Notes: generated by a model from the letters alone, not told the origin. A stretch of 64,000 bases of DNA from Vesta saturnalis (GCA_036346205.1 JARFJB010000825.1:1-64000), one strand, 5' to 3'. Counted from the stretch's first letter, positions 1-12,652 are shown. A program made the numbers and translations.

Positions 1-844
1 AATTTGTATAGAAATTCTCTCTAGGTTAATGTTATTTAGAAATCGATATTTTAAAGCTAGCGTATGTAATTTAATATCTTAAGATATGCAGGAAAAACTA
101 TTTGTAATTACTGGATAATTGTAACAGAAAAAATTACTTCTACTAATCATAGAATAAAATACTAATTATCGATTACGGAATTGTTTTAACGGGGTTAAAT
201 TAATGATAATGAAATTATTTACAATATATCGAAGAGGAATTAATAACTGCAAATGATAACAATTTCGTTGGTATTGTAAAAGGGAGTTAGTTACAATGTG
301 AAATCGAATGAAGCTGCGCTTTATTATAAAATATTTAAGACGCTTGGAAGGTTACGTCGTTGGTGTCATTAGAATTTAGTGCCTCTGAACATTTTTTTAC
401 GCACAGAGCGACCCGGTCGGCTTAGAAATTGGCAAGGGAACCATCTTAGTAGCAACTAAATGTCATAGACCGCAGAAGAAGTAACACCAAACTGGGCCCT
501 TATTCAAAAGTATTCTGCTTTAATCAGGCAAAGGTTGAATGAATTTGCACCGGGTTTCTGTTCTTGGACTTAGCATAAACTGCAGATACACGTTTCTGAA
601 AAAAATGTCAAGATTTAAACCGGCAGTGCTTCAAAATTTTGCTTTTCCTGGTAACGATACACTATTTATACATATTCACGCAGTTATATAGTATCCAATT
701 TTACTATTTCTATGATTTATGCATCCAGTTGAATTATTTGAAGTTTAATGTTTTGTCGATTATTACATTGTCTAATGCGGAAGTGGCATACCGTTAGATT
801 AAATAAAATTTATTGGTTAGAGCTACATTTGCATCATTAAGGAT
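1..844. other. AT-rich intergenic DNA, no gene seen
   Basis: I see no open frame with recognisable protein features, no RNA gene and no clear repeat before about position 845. The sequence is AT-rich with a slightly more GC-rich stretch at roughly 320-600. Confidence 0.6.
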
Positions 845-892
845 GCGTCGCATACCATAGTTGCCCTTAACATTCATTGGGTGCATATATGC
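845..892 (+). repeat. Left part of a local ~290-bp repeat, split by the MULE
   Basis: The sequence CATACCATAG...CATTCATTGGGTG matches the unit seen again at about 3990-4040 (TACGTACCATAG...TACATTGAGTG). It stops exactly at GCATATATGC, where the MULE begins, and the homology resumes after 3417. It is therefore one repeat copy cut in two by the transposon. Confidence 0.6.
883..892. repeat. 10-bp target site duplication of the MULE (left copy)
   Basis: GCATATATGC lies directly outside the left terminal repeat and is repeated exactly at 3408-3417 outside the right one. A 10-bp duplication is within the 8-11 bp usual for Mutator-like elements. The sequence is itself palindromic, so chance is a weak alternative, but neighbouring uninterrupted copies of the host repeat support the empty site. 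Confidence 0.75.
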
Positions 893-3407
893 GGGTCTAG
901 GAAAATTGACCGAAAACAATAGATCGAAGGAAAATTGGCCGAAGCAAAATTGGTCGAAACGCAATTGGTCAAAACAGCAATTGATCGAAATACGGTTCTA
1001 GGACAGCACAAAAAAACTATTTATTGTGCTACCTTTGCACAGTTAAAATACTGCGGCTATTTAATTTTCACTGAGCAGATTAGACCTTAAATTATAATCA
1101 AAAGGACATGTTTTTAATAAACAGGCAGAAAATAATTTTTCCTTTTTACAAACTAAAAATCCTTTTATTTTAATAAACAAATTTACTAATTTAATTATTT
1201 TTACTAAATATAAAAAATGTAAAACTAATTTTTAATAAAAAATGTAAAATTAATATAAATCAATAATTAAATAATAAATAATTATTAAATTATTCATGTG
1301 ATTAACAATTCAAATTATACAAAATATAAAAATAAATTAATTTTTAAAATTCTAAATAAAAGCTCATCCCATTAAATATTAAATATTAAAACTTAAAAAT
1401 TAAAAATAAATTTTTCAATAAATAATAATAGAATTTAATTCTTTTCTTAAAAAACTAGATATATTAAAAACGAATAAAATTTCATTTCAAATTAATTATT
1501 TTAAAATATTATTATTTAAATTCGAGAAAATTATTTAAATAATTTTTATTTAATCAACCCTGAACAAAAGGTAAACCTTGCTGCATTCTTCGAAACTTTC
1601 TGTCTTATTAGGTACCGAGAATCACATTATGATGCTTAATTGCACCTAATTAGGGAGTTTCTAATTTTATCTTTGTTGTTGCCATTATACAAAACGTTGT
1701 GGAAGAGTGAACATCGAAATCAAAATGGTGCTCCAGTTTATAACTAGCGAAAAAGGAAAACCGCAATTGTTACTGGACGGTTACCTATATTATAACGAAA
1801 AACAAGTGGCAACAAAAATATATTGGAAGTGTAATAATTATCGAATACATAAGTGTACAGCTCGTATTATAACATTTGACGATGTTGTTATTAAAAGAAG
1901 TGATGTGCATAACCATATAGCAGATGCAGCACGGGTAGAAGCCGATTTGGTAATGAACAGAATCAATAATACAGCTAGGGAAACCCAAGATGCACCTCAT
2001 GTGATTGTATCAAATGCATCCATTGGCGTCACCCAAGCTGCAGCAGCTAGTCTTGCAAAAGTAGACAGCATAAAAAGGACCATAAGAAATGTTCATAAAA
2101 AAGAACAAGCCGCCCCAGAATTACCTCTACGCCGCCAAGATATCGTTTTTCCAGACGAGTATACCATAACCAAAGATGGTGAGAATTTTTTGTTGTTTGA
2201 TTTGGGAGTCAATGAAAACCGCATATTAATATTCTCAACAAAAAAAATATCCAACTTTTGGCCCAGTCCGACCACTGGTATATGGATGGTACGTTTAAAA
2301 CTGTACCGCATCTTTTTTTATCAAATGTATACTATTCATGGGTTGCAATATAACAACGCTATTCCACTGCTGTATGCATTATTGCCAGATAAAAGAGAGA
2401 TTACGTACATTACGTTGCTTCAGAAACTGAAGGAACTTCAAGCAGCAGTTTCTCCAAGAACGATATTAACAGATTTTGAACATTCTATGATGAATGCCAT
2501 ATCTCAAGAATTTCCAGGATGCCGACAACGTGGTTGCTTTTTTCATTTTAGCCAGTGCATATTTAGACGAATTCAAGTAACTGGCCTTTAAAGGCGATAT
2601 GAAACCGGTGCAGATTTCGCACTAGCATTATGTTTGCTACCCGCCATTGCATTTGTCCCTACGGAAGATGTAGTTCAGGCTTTCGAAATACTTTCTGATG
2701 GAGACCTAATACCTCCAGAAGCACAACCTGTACTTGATTACTTTGAAGATACGTGGATTGGGCGTCCGCAACGCCGCCACCCTCGGCGACCCCCACAATT
2801 TCCTCACGATATGTGGAACTGTTTCGAAGGAGTGCAGCAAGGTTTACCTAAAACTAACAATGCAATTGAAGGGTGGCATCGGGGTTTTGAGCAACAAATT
2901 TCGGCTGATCACCCAAATATATGGAAATTTATAGAAGTTATTCAAAGGGAACAAAGTTCACGGAGACTCCAAATTGAGCAATATATAAGTGGTCAAGAAT
3001 GTCCTCCTGCCCGTAAAAATACAGAGACTGTACTGAAAGAATAGCAAGACTTGTTGGCAATTATAACATAGGTAACATCGAAGACTTTTTACGAGACATA
3101 GCTCACAACACAAGCTTTTGATCCAATGAATATACAATTATATTGAAAAGCAAGAAAAAAAAAACAAAAAATACTTTCTTTCCGACTTTAATAAAAACCA
3201 AAAAATATAAAAAACGACTTCTAAACACGCCAGCTTTGTGCTGTCAGTCCTAAGCCTGAAAAAAGTGTGAAGTAAAGTCGCTTGTATTCGATCAATCGCT
3301 TTAGATCAATTTTCATAGAACCGTATTTCGATCAATTGCTGTTTCGACCACTTGCGTTTCGACCAATTTTCCTTCGAACAATTGTTTTCGATCAACTGTC
3401 CGGAAGC
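893..3407 (+). mobile_element. Mutator-like (MULE) DNA transposon with sub-repeated terminal inverted repeats
   Basis: The element is 2,515 bp. Its ends (about 893-1000 and 3316-3407) are inverted copies. Each is built of degenerate tandem sub-repeats of about 12-15 bp with consensus near AAATTGGTCGAAAC; both arms end internally in GATCGAAATACGGTTCTA. Inside is one transposase gene in plus orientation with FLYWCH and MULE domains. A 10-bp target duplication flanks it. It is probably inactive because the transposase carries frameshifts and a stop. The FLYWCH-MULE combination resembles the insect Phantom-like MULEs, but I could not confirm the lineage. Confidence 0.85.
1725..3121 (+). pseudogene. 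MULE transposase (FLYWCH zinc finger plus MULE domain), frame-broken
   Basis: A DDE transposase that would cut and join the element's own ends. The ATG at 1725 (MVLQFITSEKGKP) fits the family start better than the GTG at 1707. A FLYWCH finger (C-x4-C then H-N-H) covers about residues 10-70. The first catalytic Asp is in WYMDGTFKTVP, read in a shifted frame at 2276-2317; the frame changes in the A8 run 2240-2247 and returns in the T7 run 2313-2319. The second Asp is in LTDFE (codon 2472), followed by RGCFFHFSQC; the Glu is in NNAIEGWH (codon 2868). An in-frame TAA at 2589-2591 interrupts the ORF. A further shift near 3020-3035 leads into the C-terminus ERIARLVGNYN...DFLRDIAHN, ending at TGA 3119-3121. 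So there are three frameshifts and one nonsense codon; everything else is collinear. Confidence 0.85.
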
Positions 3408-3417
3408 GCATATATGC
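3408..3417. repeat. 10-bp target site duplication of the MULE (right copy)
   Basis: Exact copy of 883-892, directly outside the right terminal repeat. Confidence 0.75.
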
Positions 3418-4075
3418 ATAGTATAATAGTTACTATGACAATGGATGCGTGATTTTTATTAAACAGGTATAGCTATAGTTTATGCTCAGTCCAATAAAAG
3501 AAAACTGCTAGAAATCCCCCCCTTCCCCCCTACGTACTGCGATTCTAGCTGAAAGCTTTTGACATACCGCATGCTCAGGTCGAAAGAGAAAGGCGCATGA
3601 GAACAATCTTAATGTCAACTGGTCTTGGTAACTAGATGCCATTGATCATAGTCATAGCAACACTAGATATTTGCTATTTTTACCATGTGAACACGTGGGA
3701 ACCCTATTCAAATGATATCTTACATACAATAGTTACCATTACAATACCTTGAGTGGATCTATGCATAGAATAATGGTTACTATGACAATGCATGCATGTA
3801 TATTCGGAACTGTTAAATTTTAAAACACTTCCTGCTTGAACATTTGAAATTTTTATCAAAAAGGTGAATCTACAGTTTATTCTAAGAATAAAATACCCCC
3901 CCCACCTTAATAGCAACTATGTTTTGCTAACTAGATGCCATAGATCATAGAAGTAGCAACACTAGACTGGCTACTATTCAAATGATACCTTACGTACCAT
4001 AGCTATCATTAAAATACATTGAGTGTATCTATGTGTAGTATAATAGCTACTATGATAACGAATGTACGTATCTTC
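3418..4075 (+). repeat. Tandem array of a degenerate ~290-bp repeat
   Basis: The landmark ATGCATAGTATAATAGTTACTATGACAA-like motif recurs at about 3415, 3762 and 4030, spaced by roughly 270-345 bp. Between the landmarks other blocks repeat in the same order (TTTTATCAAAAAGGTGAATCTACAGTTTATTC..., CCCCCC run, TAGATGCCATAGATCATAG, CAACACTAGA, TTCAAATGATA). A fourth, diverged copy lies near 29330-29500. I do not recognise the family and see no coding potential. One unit hosts the MULE. Confidence 0.7.
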
Positions 4076-5822
4076 GTCACTGATCCTAGCCGTTTATCCT
4101 GATTTTGTGTTTTTGGGCGTTCAAGAAGGGCAAATTAGTTGCGGAACCTCTTTAAAGCAATCGATACAGAGAATATGCTTGGTATTCCAAAAAACTGAGG
4201 TGTTAACTTTTCCGGTCGATGGTATTACTTTGGACAGATTCCTTTTAGCAGTGTATTGCTTGCATCAATATTTTGTTTAAAAAACATAATGGTGAATTCA
4301 CGTTTCGGGTACAGTCAAATCTTAAACAACGCCACTCTTAGGCAATTGTTTCTTTGTCAGTTTTTTCTACAGTACAAGTCGTAGCGGTATCATTCGCTCT
4401 GATGGCTTTCTCTGTATAAATACTTAAACAGTATCCGATACCTCCAACTTCAAAGGTGTAACATTCAAAACAACTCTCCAAGCTCTATCGGCAATTTCTG
4501 TTACGAAGCGTTCACTGGCGTTCCTACCGCTTTCGCGGTCTTGCGATTACGTGTAAAAGCCACAACACAAAGTTCGAACGGAGGTATGTTGTCATTTCCT
4601 TTGAGGATAAACGCTTAATATAAAAATATTTATTCCCAGTGCGAATCTGAACCTTTTCTATTATTTAAAATAAGTAAAACCTCACTACGTCCTCAATTAT
4701 TATTCCACAGATTTATAAAATGCGACACAACATAACGCTGTAAAAACATAGCGCAAATTTGTATGTCATCTGAGTTGGCCTTGAACTCTTCAATTCAACT
4801 GCGTACGTGCGCTATATTTAAAAATTGTTTGAAATATGAGTTCCAAACAAATATAAAGTAAATTATTAATTAATAAATCTGTGAAACAGACAGAAAGATC
4901 GTTAACTACGGTTTTCCCAATATAAAATCTTATTATACGAAACATTTAAGATTCATATAAAACGTGTTGCCTAAGTACGGCTTAATTATATTGAAGATTT
5001 CAAACAAATTAAAGTGCATATGAAATAAAGGACAGTCTCTCCCCTTAGGGTTATTTTAGTAAGACAATATTCATGTGTAATATTAACCAAAAATATATAA
5101 AGACAGAATGCAAACACAAAAAAAGTAGAAAAAGAATAAAAGTGAAGTTATACATATTAAAAACAACATATGTGGACCAGTCCACTATTATATTTTGAAT
5201 AGCAAATGTCTCAAAAGGCTTACGTGGCAGGTCAGATGGGGAGGCGTAGAGGAGGAAGTGTGTTGAGTACAATTACAACCACGGTATTCTCAGGAGTAAA
5301 CTTTCAGATGCGACAAATGTCTCTAGAGAAGTTATGCTTGCATTGGAATGGTACGATTGTGTACTGTTTTGGAGTGGATGGTTTTGTTTCTGACGTCAGC
5401 ACCAGTAAATGGTTTATCTTTTCATTGTCAGAGTCATTTTCAGTTTACTTGGGATACGGAATTCCGAGACCAGCAATCAAACTTTAGTTTGAACCAAAAT
5501 TTGTTTGAACATTTGCGCAATTGTCTGATTTCTTTGTCATATACCTTTTCGCAGTATTGCTGGACATGCGTTCCGTAGCTATTGTGTTATTGTGCTTAAG
5601 AGCCTGACTAAATTATAAGTATTTCTCCTAAGTAAAATTAGTGTTTTAAATAATGTATAGATTTACGGCTTTTCGCATTGAGTTCTTCTATTTTTAAAAT
5701 TATTTGTTACGTTTCTGCACCTTGTTGGTTTCACGCGTAATTATCTTTAGTAGTTTTGTTTTGTGCGATATTTTCACTGTAATGGGTTGATTTGTTTAAT
5801 TCAGGTGTAAACCTTGTGAGTA
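4076..5822. other. Intergenic, no supportable gene
   Basis: Short open frames occur (for example 4062-4280 and 5206-5578) but show no domain, no homology I recognise and no splice context. A GC-rich patch (AGATGGGGAGGCGTAGAGGAGG) at about 5233 is unexplained. Confidence 0.5.
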
Positions 5823-5832
5823 TAAAATTATG

Positions 5833-6438
5833 GGTCTAGGACAACTCACCGCTGCCATCTCGCCGCGGCCAACTCGCCGCTCAAGACAACTGGCCGCCGC
5901 CAGCTCGCCGCCGCCAGCTCCCCGCTGCCAACTCGCCGCCGAGGCTATCTTTTTGCCAGTAAAAATAGTTTTTTTTACTATTATATAACTATTGTATAAG
6001 TTATGTGTGAATGATCATTAACTTAGGAACATTGTTGTATTGCAGCTCGCGATTTGTATTATGAACAGTTGCTTGGTGGATAGAGACCGCCCCAAAAGAT
6101 TCGGAAATATAGGGAAGCGGGCCAGAGAATAAAAAGAATAGTTTCAAATTATGAAAACGTAATAATGGACGAATTTTTAAGAGGAATTGCTCATAATTTA
6201 AATTAATCAACTTTTTATTTTAATTAATTTAAAATTGTTATATTGACATTAAAATAAGTTTTTATTTTACAAAACTTGTGTTTTATTTATACAATACCGG
6301 TGATTGTTTTAAAAAAAAAAAACTGGTTCGTGGCGAGATGGCCCGCAGAAAGATGGCCCGCGACGAGTTGGGCCGGCGACGAGGTGGCTGCGGCGAGTTG
6401 ACCGAGGCGAGTTGGCCGCGGCGAGTTGTCCCATTCTC
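5833..6438 (+). mobile_element. Internally deleted MULE-like element with GC-rich sub-repeated ends
   Basis: Left end 5833-5950 and right end about 6329-6438 are inverted to each other. They are built from degenerate ~13-bp units with consensus near CAACTCGCCGC. They stand out as GC-rich islands in AT-rich DNA. The outer sequence GGTCTAGGACAACTC resembles the start of the 893 MULE (GGGTCTAGG). The 10-bp direct repeat TAAAATTATG at 5823-5832 and 6439-6448 is a good target duplication. Only the last ~45 codons of a MULE transposase remain inside, so it is non-autonomous. Confidence 0.8.
6042..6206 (+). pseudogene. C-terminal remnant of a MULE transposase
   Basis: Read in one frame, this stretch gives AARDLYYEQLLGG, a stop (TAG 6081-6083), RPPQKIRKYREAGQRIKRIV and SNYENVIMDEFLRGIAHNLN, then TAA at 6204-6206. 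It aligns with the C-terminus of the transposase at 1725-3121 (IEQYISGQECPPARK...RIARLVGNYN...EDFLRDIAHN). It shows that the short element derives from a related autonomous MULE by internal deletion. It has no function by itself. Confidence 0.75.
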
Positions 6439-6448
6439 TAAAATTATG

Positions 6449-6889
6449 TACTGGATTTACTTAATCTACGATTATAAATGCCACACTACCTTATATTTTT
6501 TCAACCAGTGGGTTGATTTTTAATTTATTCGTTGATTGGTAATTCGTTTGCCTTTCAAAAAGAAGAGCAATTTTTTTCAATGCCCCTGGATACTAGTGGA
6601 AAATCTCGAACAATGTTTTTTCCTAATTATTAACTCATTCTGCGTGTTAGTCAAGCAATGGTGTAGAAAGTGCTTATACTCTATATCACGGCCACTTTGT
6701 TTACGAGCATTTTTTATTCATTGACATATCTCTAAATTTGTCGGAATTACAGCATTTTTGCTGCAGATTTCCATATTACCAACTTTCTGAATTTATCGAG
6801 AAATAGTTTTCTAAAACACGAAATTATAAACTGGGATAACTGCTTAATAACGTGTATTACTTCAGGTGGCAACTGTAAGAGGTTCTATT
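6449..6889. other. Intergenic, nothing recognised
   Basis: AT-rich sequence without a supportable gene or repeat. Confidence 0.5.
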
Positions 6890-7170
6890 CTACGAGAATC
6901 TTCCACTTTTGTAAGACTTTCCGGAGGTCGCTTGCGGAACGTACCCTTTCCCTAATTCATCCCACAAATGTTCCATAGGGTTCATATCAGGCTTCTCGGA
7001 GGCCACTGTAATGTGGTGATGCCCGTATCTTTTAACTGTATAGTATCGCACTATTGCTGCGGTGTGTGGCCGGGCAATATCCTGCATCATTATAAAATTA
7101 ATGTCCATTAACTCTGTATGAGGTAAGATATACCGTTGTAAAATGTGAACCTAGATTTGGGCTATCATCA
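6890..7170 (-). pseudogene. Tc1/mariner transposase C-terminal fragment
   Basis: The minus-strand frame contains FIMMQDIARPHTAAIVRYY, the region with the second catalytic Asp (usually QDNARPHTA). About 30 residues later comes DMNPMEHLWDELGK, the region with the third acidic residue (usually PDLNPIEHLWDEL). Upstream in the same frame VHILQRYILPH fits the family too. The first catalytic Asp, DNA-binding domain and terminal repeats are absent, so this is a scrap of an element of about 1.3-1.7 kb. After DELGK the frame degenerates. Confidence 0.8.
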
Positions 7171-7649
7171 ACCGCCTCATCGGTATATAACTAAATGTGA
7201 TTTCAAAAAGTTAAAGAAGTCTGCAATTGTCAAGTAAAAAGGTATCGTTGAATTTTGTGTCTTAAAAAAAATTGAGGATTGGGATTGAAGAACCTTCCTT
7301 TTGAGAATCTAGACGATCTGTTTCCTTTTAAAAATATGACGAAGTACCATCTATTTGTGATATATTGTGTATGTGCGGAAAGTGTAAGAAGTTCAAAAAT
7401 ATAGCTGGATGGTAAGGATATGTGGCAAAAATTGCGTCTACAGAGCCTTTTATCAGACAAAAATAAAGTTATTGCCGTTTATAATAGCTCCACTAGGAAC
7501 TGCAAATACAGACTACGTCTGTCACCATAGATCAGACCCTGTACTTAAATGCGGTTGACATGGCGGTTTTCGTGGTGCCCGACTCTGAATTAAGTAATGT
7601 TATAATCAAGCTTGCAGGATTTCATTTGATGATGCCATTTTTGAGCTGC
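7171..7649. other. Intergenic, nothing recognised
   Basis: No supportable gene or repeat. Confidence 0.5.
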
Positions 7650-7722
7650 ACGAACACATACACGCACACCCGTATTCACACGCACACGCACACGCTCACG
7701 CACACGCACATGTACACACATA
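7650..7722 (+). repeat. Short CA/ACGC microsatellite
   Basis: Degenerate CACA/CACGCA repeats. An open frame across it is a by-product of the repeat. Confidence 0.85.
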
Positions 7723-8301
7723 TCATGGCCGATCTTGGCGAAACTTTGCCAAACGTAATAAAATGCATGTTTTTCCGGTCATCTAAAAGGAAAGTTAATA
7801 AATAGGACAATGCCTCTTAAAACAAGGGTAACCACGAAAAAAGAGAATAAACAAAAAGGAATAAAGATATGTTTAATATTTGAATTACAGTTTTTCAAAG
7901 TAGTCTTCATTCTGTCTTTATGCACAATGTTACATATTAAATCCGAACATTTACAGCATGCTCTATCTTTGTTCGCCTACGATTAATTCTTTTTAGTATT
8001 TTAGTCTAGGAGCACCAAACTATTCTCCTGGGGCCCCATACCAGAAAAAAAAGTTTAACTTAGAAACCCATTTTGCAACATCACTTACGGGTATGTGTGC
8101 CATTTGTAGAGGAGAGACCAAAGAGAACAAAACCGTTAAATAAGAAGGTGTTGGTCTACAGTCTTATTAATTGCCGGTGCTTCTAAATCTGAAGGGTATC
8201 TTTAATCTGAATGCAAGAAGTTTTCCCATCTTCCATCAACATCCTTCTGTGCTGCGTTTTTATTATGTCTTAGAAAATCTAACAAAAGAAAAATGCATTT
8301 T

Positions 8302-8303
<2 letters not shown>
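7723..8303. other. Intergenic between two CA tracts
   Basis: No gene recognised. Confidence 0.5.
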
Positions 8304-9083
<780 letters not shown>

Positions 9084-9121
9084 AAACTCGCGCTTCCAGT
9101 GAAAACCTGATTTTCATTTGA

Positions 9122-9262
9122 TTGTGTGCGTGTGTGCGTGTGTGCGTGTGTTCGTGTGTGCGTTTGTGCGTGTGTGCGTATGTGCGTGGTTGCGTGTGTG
9201 CGTGTGCGTGTTCGTGTGCGAATGCGTGCGTGCGTGCGTGCTTGCGCGCGTGTGTGTGTATG
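9122..9262 (+). repeat. GT / TGTGCG microsatellite, reverse polarity to the preceding tract
   Basis: About 140 bp of TGTGCG-type repeats, the complement of the CACGCA motif just upstream. Only about 37 bp of non-repeat sequence (9084-9121) separates the two tracts, so together they form an imperfect inverted repeat. Confidence 0.9.
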
Positions 9263-9905
9263 TGTTTAGCGGCAAAAGTTCCTAAGGTAGAATTTAAGTG
9301 TTAGTTCAAATTTTTTCATTGCCTGAATAACGATTAATTGTAGAAGAGAATGTGTAGACATATTTTTTAAAGAAAATTTAATTTTACATAGATTTTCTTT
9401 GTAAAGTTTTTTAATGTAAAGCGAAATAAGTGTAAAAATGAAATAAATATGATTGAAAATGCTGATGCTGTATCATCGATATTTTTATAGGAGCTTTGGA
9501 ATTTTTTTTACGTCAACATGTCTATGAATCTCTATCTTGCATGAAGTTTTAAACGTTATTCTGACACAGAATACTGCTTTTGTTTTTAAAATGTTGCCTG
9601 TTTTCGTTATGAATGTATAAAAAGGAGGTTGCATGGTTATCCTAAAAATTGAAATTGAAATTATTTCATTTGTTTTAATCTAAGTTAGCATCTAGATGTC
9701 TATTAACCTCTGTCTGCCATGAAGTTTTAAACGTCTGTTTGGCATAGATTATTGGTTTTGCGTTTACAAGGTTGCTTATTTTCGTAGTGAACTTCTTATA
9801 AAAGAGGTTACATATTTATCCTTAAAAAAATGTTAAAATTATTTCATTTCTCTTAATTTCCATGTTGTATGTTGGAAGGTCGTGTGGTGTTCTACACCAG
9901 ATATT
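9263..9905 (+). repeat. Dispersed repeat family A, copy 1
   Basis: Starts at TTTAGCGGCAAAA. It contains two related sub-units of about 190 bp, each with an AACCTCTRTCTGNCATGAAG-like block, AAGTTTTAAACGT and TTGCCTGTTTTCGT. Other copies: 39895-40140, 45646-45770 continuing at 47901, and 61010-61490. No coding capacity is seen. The family is unidentified; the copies let transposon insertions in the others be defined. Confidence 0.75.
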
Positions 9906-12117
9906 TTTTGTTGTTAAAACCATCACTGTGTATTTGCTTTCTAATTTGTAAAAAAATTATTTAACAATGGTATTATTAATGAGTGTATGATACTCCAAAC
10001 ATTTAATTCAAGTGAGAAAACTATGCAGAACGAGTTTTAGATAAATAACGTTTTTATCTTGTTTATTGAGCATTATATTAAAAAGTACTATTTTATTTTT
10101 ATTACGTGAACATGTTAAAGTCATTAGGCTCATGTATAAATCCTGCGCCCTTATGGTTCCTTTTAATCTCAGGTGACTAAGATTTCTTTCTGGGGTAGTG
10201 GTATTTTATGTTATTTCCTAATTTACTAAATATTCATTATAACAGAAAAGCGTTGCATATTGTAAAGAATCAAGGAGACGTATAAAAAATAACAAATTGT
10301 AAAGATACGTTTTTTTCCTTTTTACTCCGCTAACAAAAACCATAACTAGGTCCGTCCATTAATTAAGTATTCACTGTTAAATACTGATAAGAATGAAATT
10401 AAGTGCTACAAATAATTACACCGTTAATATAAATGTAAATTTCCTTTTTTTGATATTCCGAAATTAAAGCTTAACTAGTAATAATTTAGTTTATATTAAA
10501 ATGCACCTTTTAAATAGAAAATTACTTTCAAAACCTTTATATTAATATTAGTTAAAGATAAGTAAACTAAAGTATTCAAAATAGAATTTTAAATCCGATC
10601 AATATAATTAAGAGAGTTTTAAATTAATAAAATAATTAATAATTAACACCATTCTCATAAATTAATTGATTTCTTGAGAAATTGTATTGTTAAATAACAT
10701 TTTCGATATAAATAATTAAAATTAAACCTGCAATAATTTCTTTCGCATGATCCAGGTAAACAACTATAATGAAAATTGTAATCTCGATCCCATTGTGTAA
10801 AAGAAACTATTTCAGTAATGCATTCCAACCGTTAACATGTGTGCAAGAAGCAATCGACCTGTAAACTTTGAGTTATAACTAGACAAAGCTGTCCGTAATT
10901 ATTAATCAAAACATTCTCTAGAATAAGTATTTTTTGTTAGTAGAAACTTAATATTAATATTAATTAAAGCAACGTGTTACGCTGCTACCTCAACGAATGA
11001 AATCTGGAATTTCCAGCTGCCCCCTTTTAATCTTTCGTATTCTATATAGGCAAGTGCCACGGCCGAATTTTCATCTTTCGTTCTCACTGTTTTAAGTAAA
11101 CGGATCGAAAACTGAATTTTTTAATGAGTATGAGGTAAAGAGTAGTTAAACTTGATTAATATAATTAAAGTTAATAGATACTCGCTCTATAAACACATTC
11201 TTGATTTGTTGTAATACAAGTAGCAGAAGCTGCTTTGCTACCGATAGCCGCTCACATTTAAACCGCCACCGTTGAAATCTGAATAAATGCTTGTATTTAT
11301 TAATAATAATTCATTTTTCATCAATCACTTATGAAGGATTGTGTTTGTTACAGGGACCTGTGACCTTTGTCAACTTGTGTATCCGCCATCCGTCTGCCTT
11401 AACTTAACTTTAGGTACATCTTCTACCATAGGAAAAGACCCTGAATTTTATCCTCTACTGAGAGTAGCTGATTGGACCCAAAGACCGCCTGGACATTATC
11501 TTATCTTTGGGAGGCGCCCGAATTCGTTTACAACCCCTGGAGTGAACAATCGCTGTCCGCAAACCGCTCTGGAGTCGACACCGAAATAAAATACTCATAC
11601 CGTAACTTATAATAGTTTTTAAATAAAATTTTCCAAACGAGTCTTAATTTTTGTATTGGTGCTCGTTGAGGACAAGCTTCACTAGCCACAACCGAAAAAC
11701 CCTTTACAAAATATGACCAGGAGCTGTAGTATTCTTAACTACTTTTTTTATTTCCAGTTTCTAACTAATGTCACATTACAGTTACATACCTTCAAATCGA
11801 AGGGAAACGTATAAGTACGGCCACCAGATTTGAGTACTATCACTTGCCGCAAAGAAAAGTAATTGTTTGTATAGAAATCGCTTGTCGAAGTATTTAATAA
11901 TTTAATTTTTGCTAAATTACTTTATTTTACAGCAACAAATCTGAATACTTAAGCTATAATTGGTTGTTATGTTTGGACTTTGATGAGTACACACTTCCAA
12001 AAGATAAGTGATCCTCTGAGAAATTGACATTGTGCATTACCATAAGGGTTAATATTTCATAATATAAAAAATACAAAAAAGAACAATTATGCATGGTATC
12101 TTCATTTTATGTATTTT
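9906..12117. other. Intergenic, AT-rich
   Basis: An ORF at 11341-11589 is open for 82 codons but matches nothing I recognise. Around 11040-11110 the sequence is somewhat richer in GC. No gene can be supported. Confidence 0.5.
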
Positions 12118-12652
12118 TCTTTTCTTTAAGATCCATCCTCCATACCATATAAAAGAACAGAAAAGACGTAACATCTTGCGAATCTGATTCGTATTTCTAT
12201 GTTTAGATCTCTATTACATACATTGCTGTCTCTATCCCTACTCTTATTTCTTCCGTTTGATCATTATTTTCGTTTATTATTGTCCCCAAATATTTACATT
12301 TTCTAACTCTTTCAATACCGATATTGTTTAGTGTTAGGTTTACCATATTATTTTTAGTTTTGGACACGACCATACATTTTATTTTGTTTAAGTTTATGTT
12401 TAAGCCATATGATCCGCTGATGATATTAAGCCGATCCATCATCCTTTGACGATCCCAGATGTCTTTTGCTAGCATTACGGTGTCATCGGCGTATGTAATA
12501 TTATTTATGGGTATTCCGTTTATTACTGTTCCACCTGTTTCTTCTTCGAGTGCTTCCTGAAATATCGCTTCGGAATATAACTTGAACAGCAAGGGCGATA
12601 GTACACACTTTTGCCTCACTCCTCTTTGAATTTCAATTTGATTCCAATGCAT
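12118..12652 (-). pseudogene. Non-LTR retrotransposon reverse transcriptase fragment
   Basis: The minus-strand frame reads RGVRQKCVLSPLLFKLYSEA (family form RGVRQGCVLSPLLFNLY, with Gly changed to Lys). Then come INGIPINNITYADDTVMLA with the catalytic YADD box, GLNINLNKIKCMVVSK, and KCKYLGTIINE. After a frameshift near 12200 the homology continues in another frame (RFARCYVFSVLLYGMEDG). It covers the palm and thumb of the RT only; endonuclease and 3' end are missing. Clade not assigned. Confidence 0.85.

Noticed and set aside
4062..5578. Short ORFs at 4062-4280, 5206-5487 and 5348-5578
   Set aside because: No recognised motif, overlapping frames, no splice or promoter context.
11341..11589. 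82-codon ORF
   Set aside because: Composition is protein-like but no family or context; too little to call.
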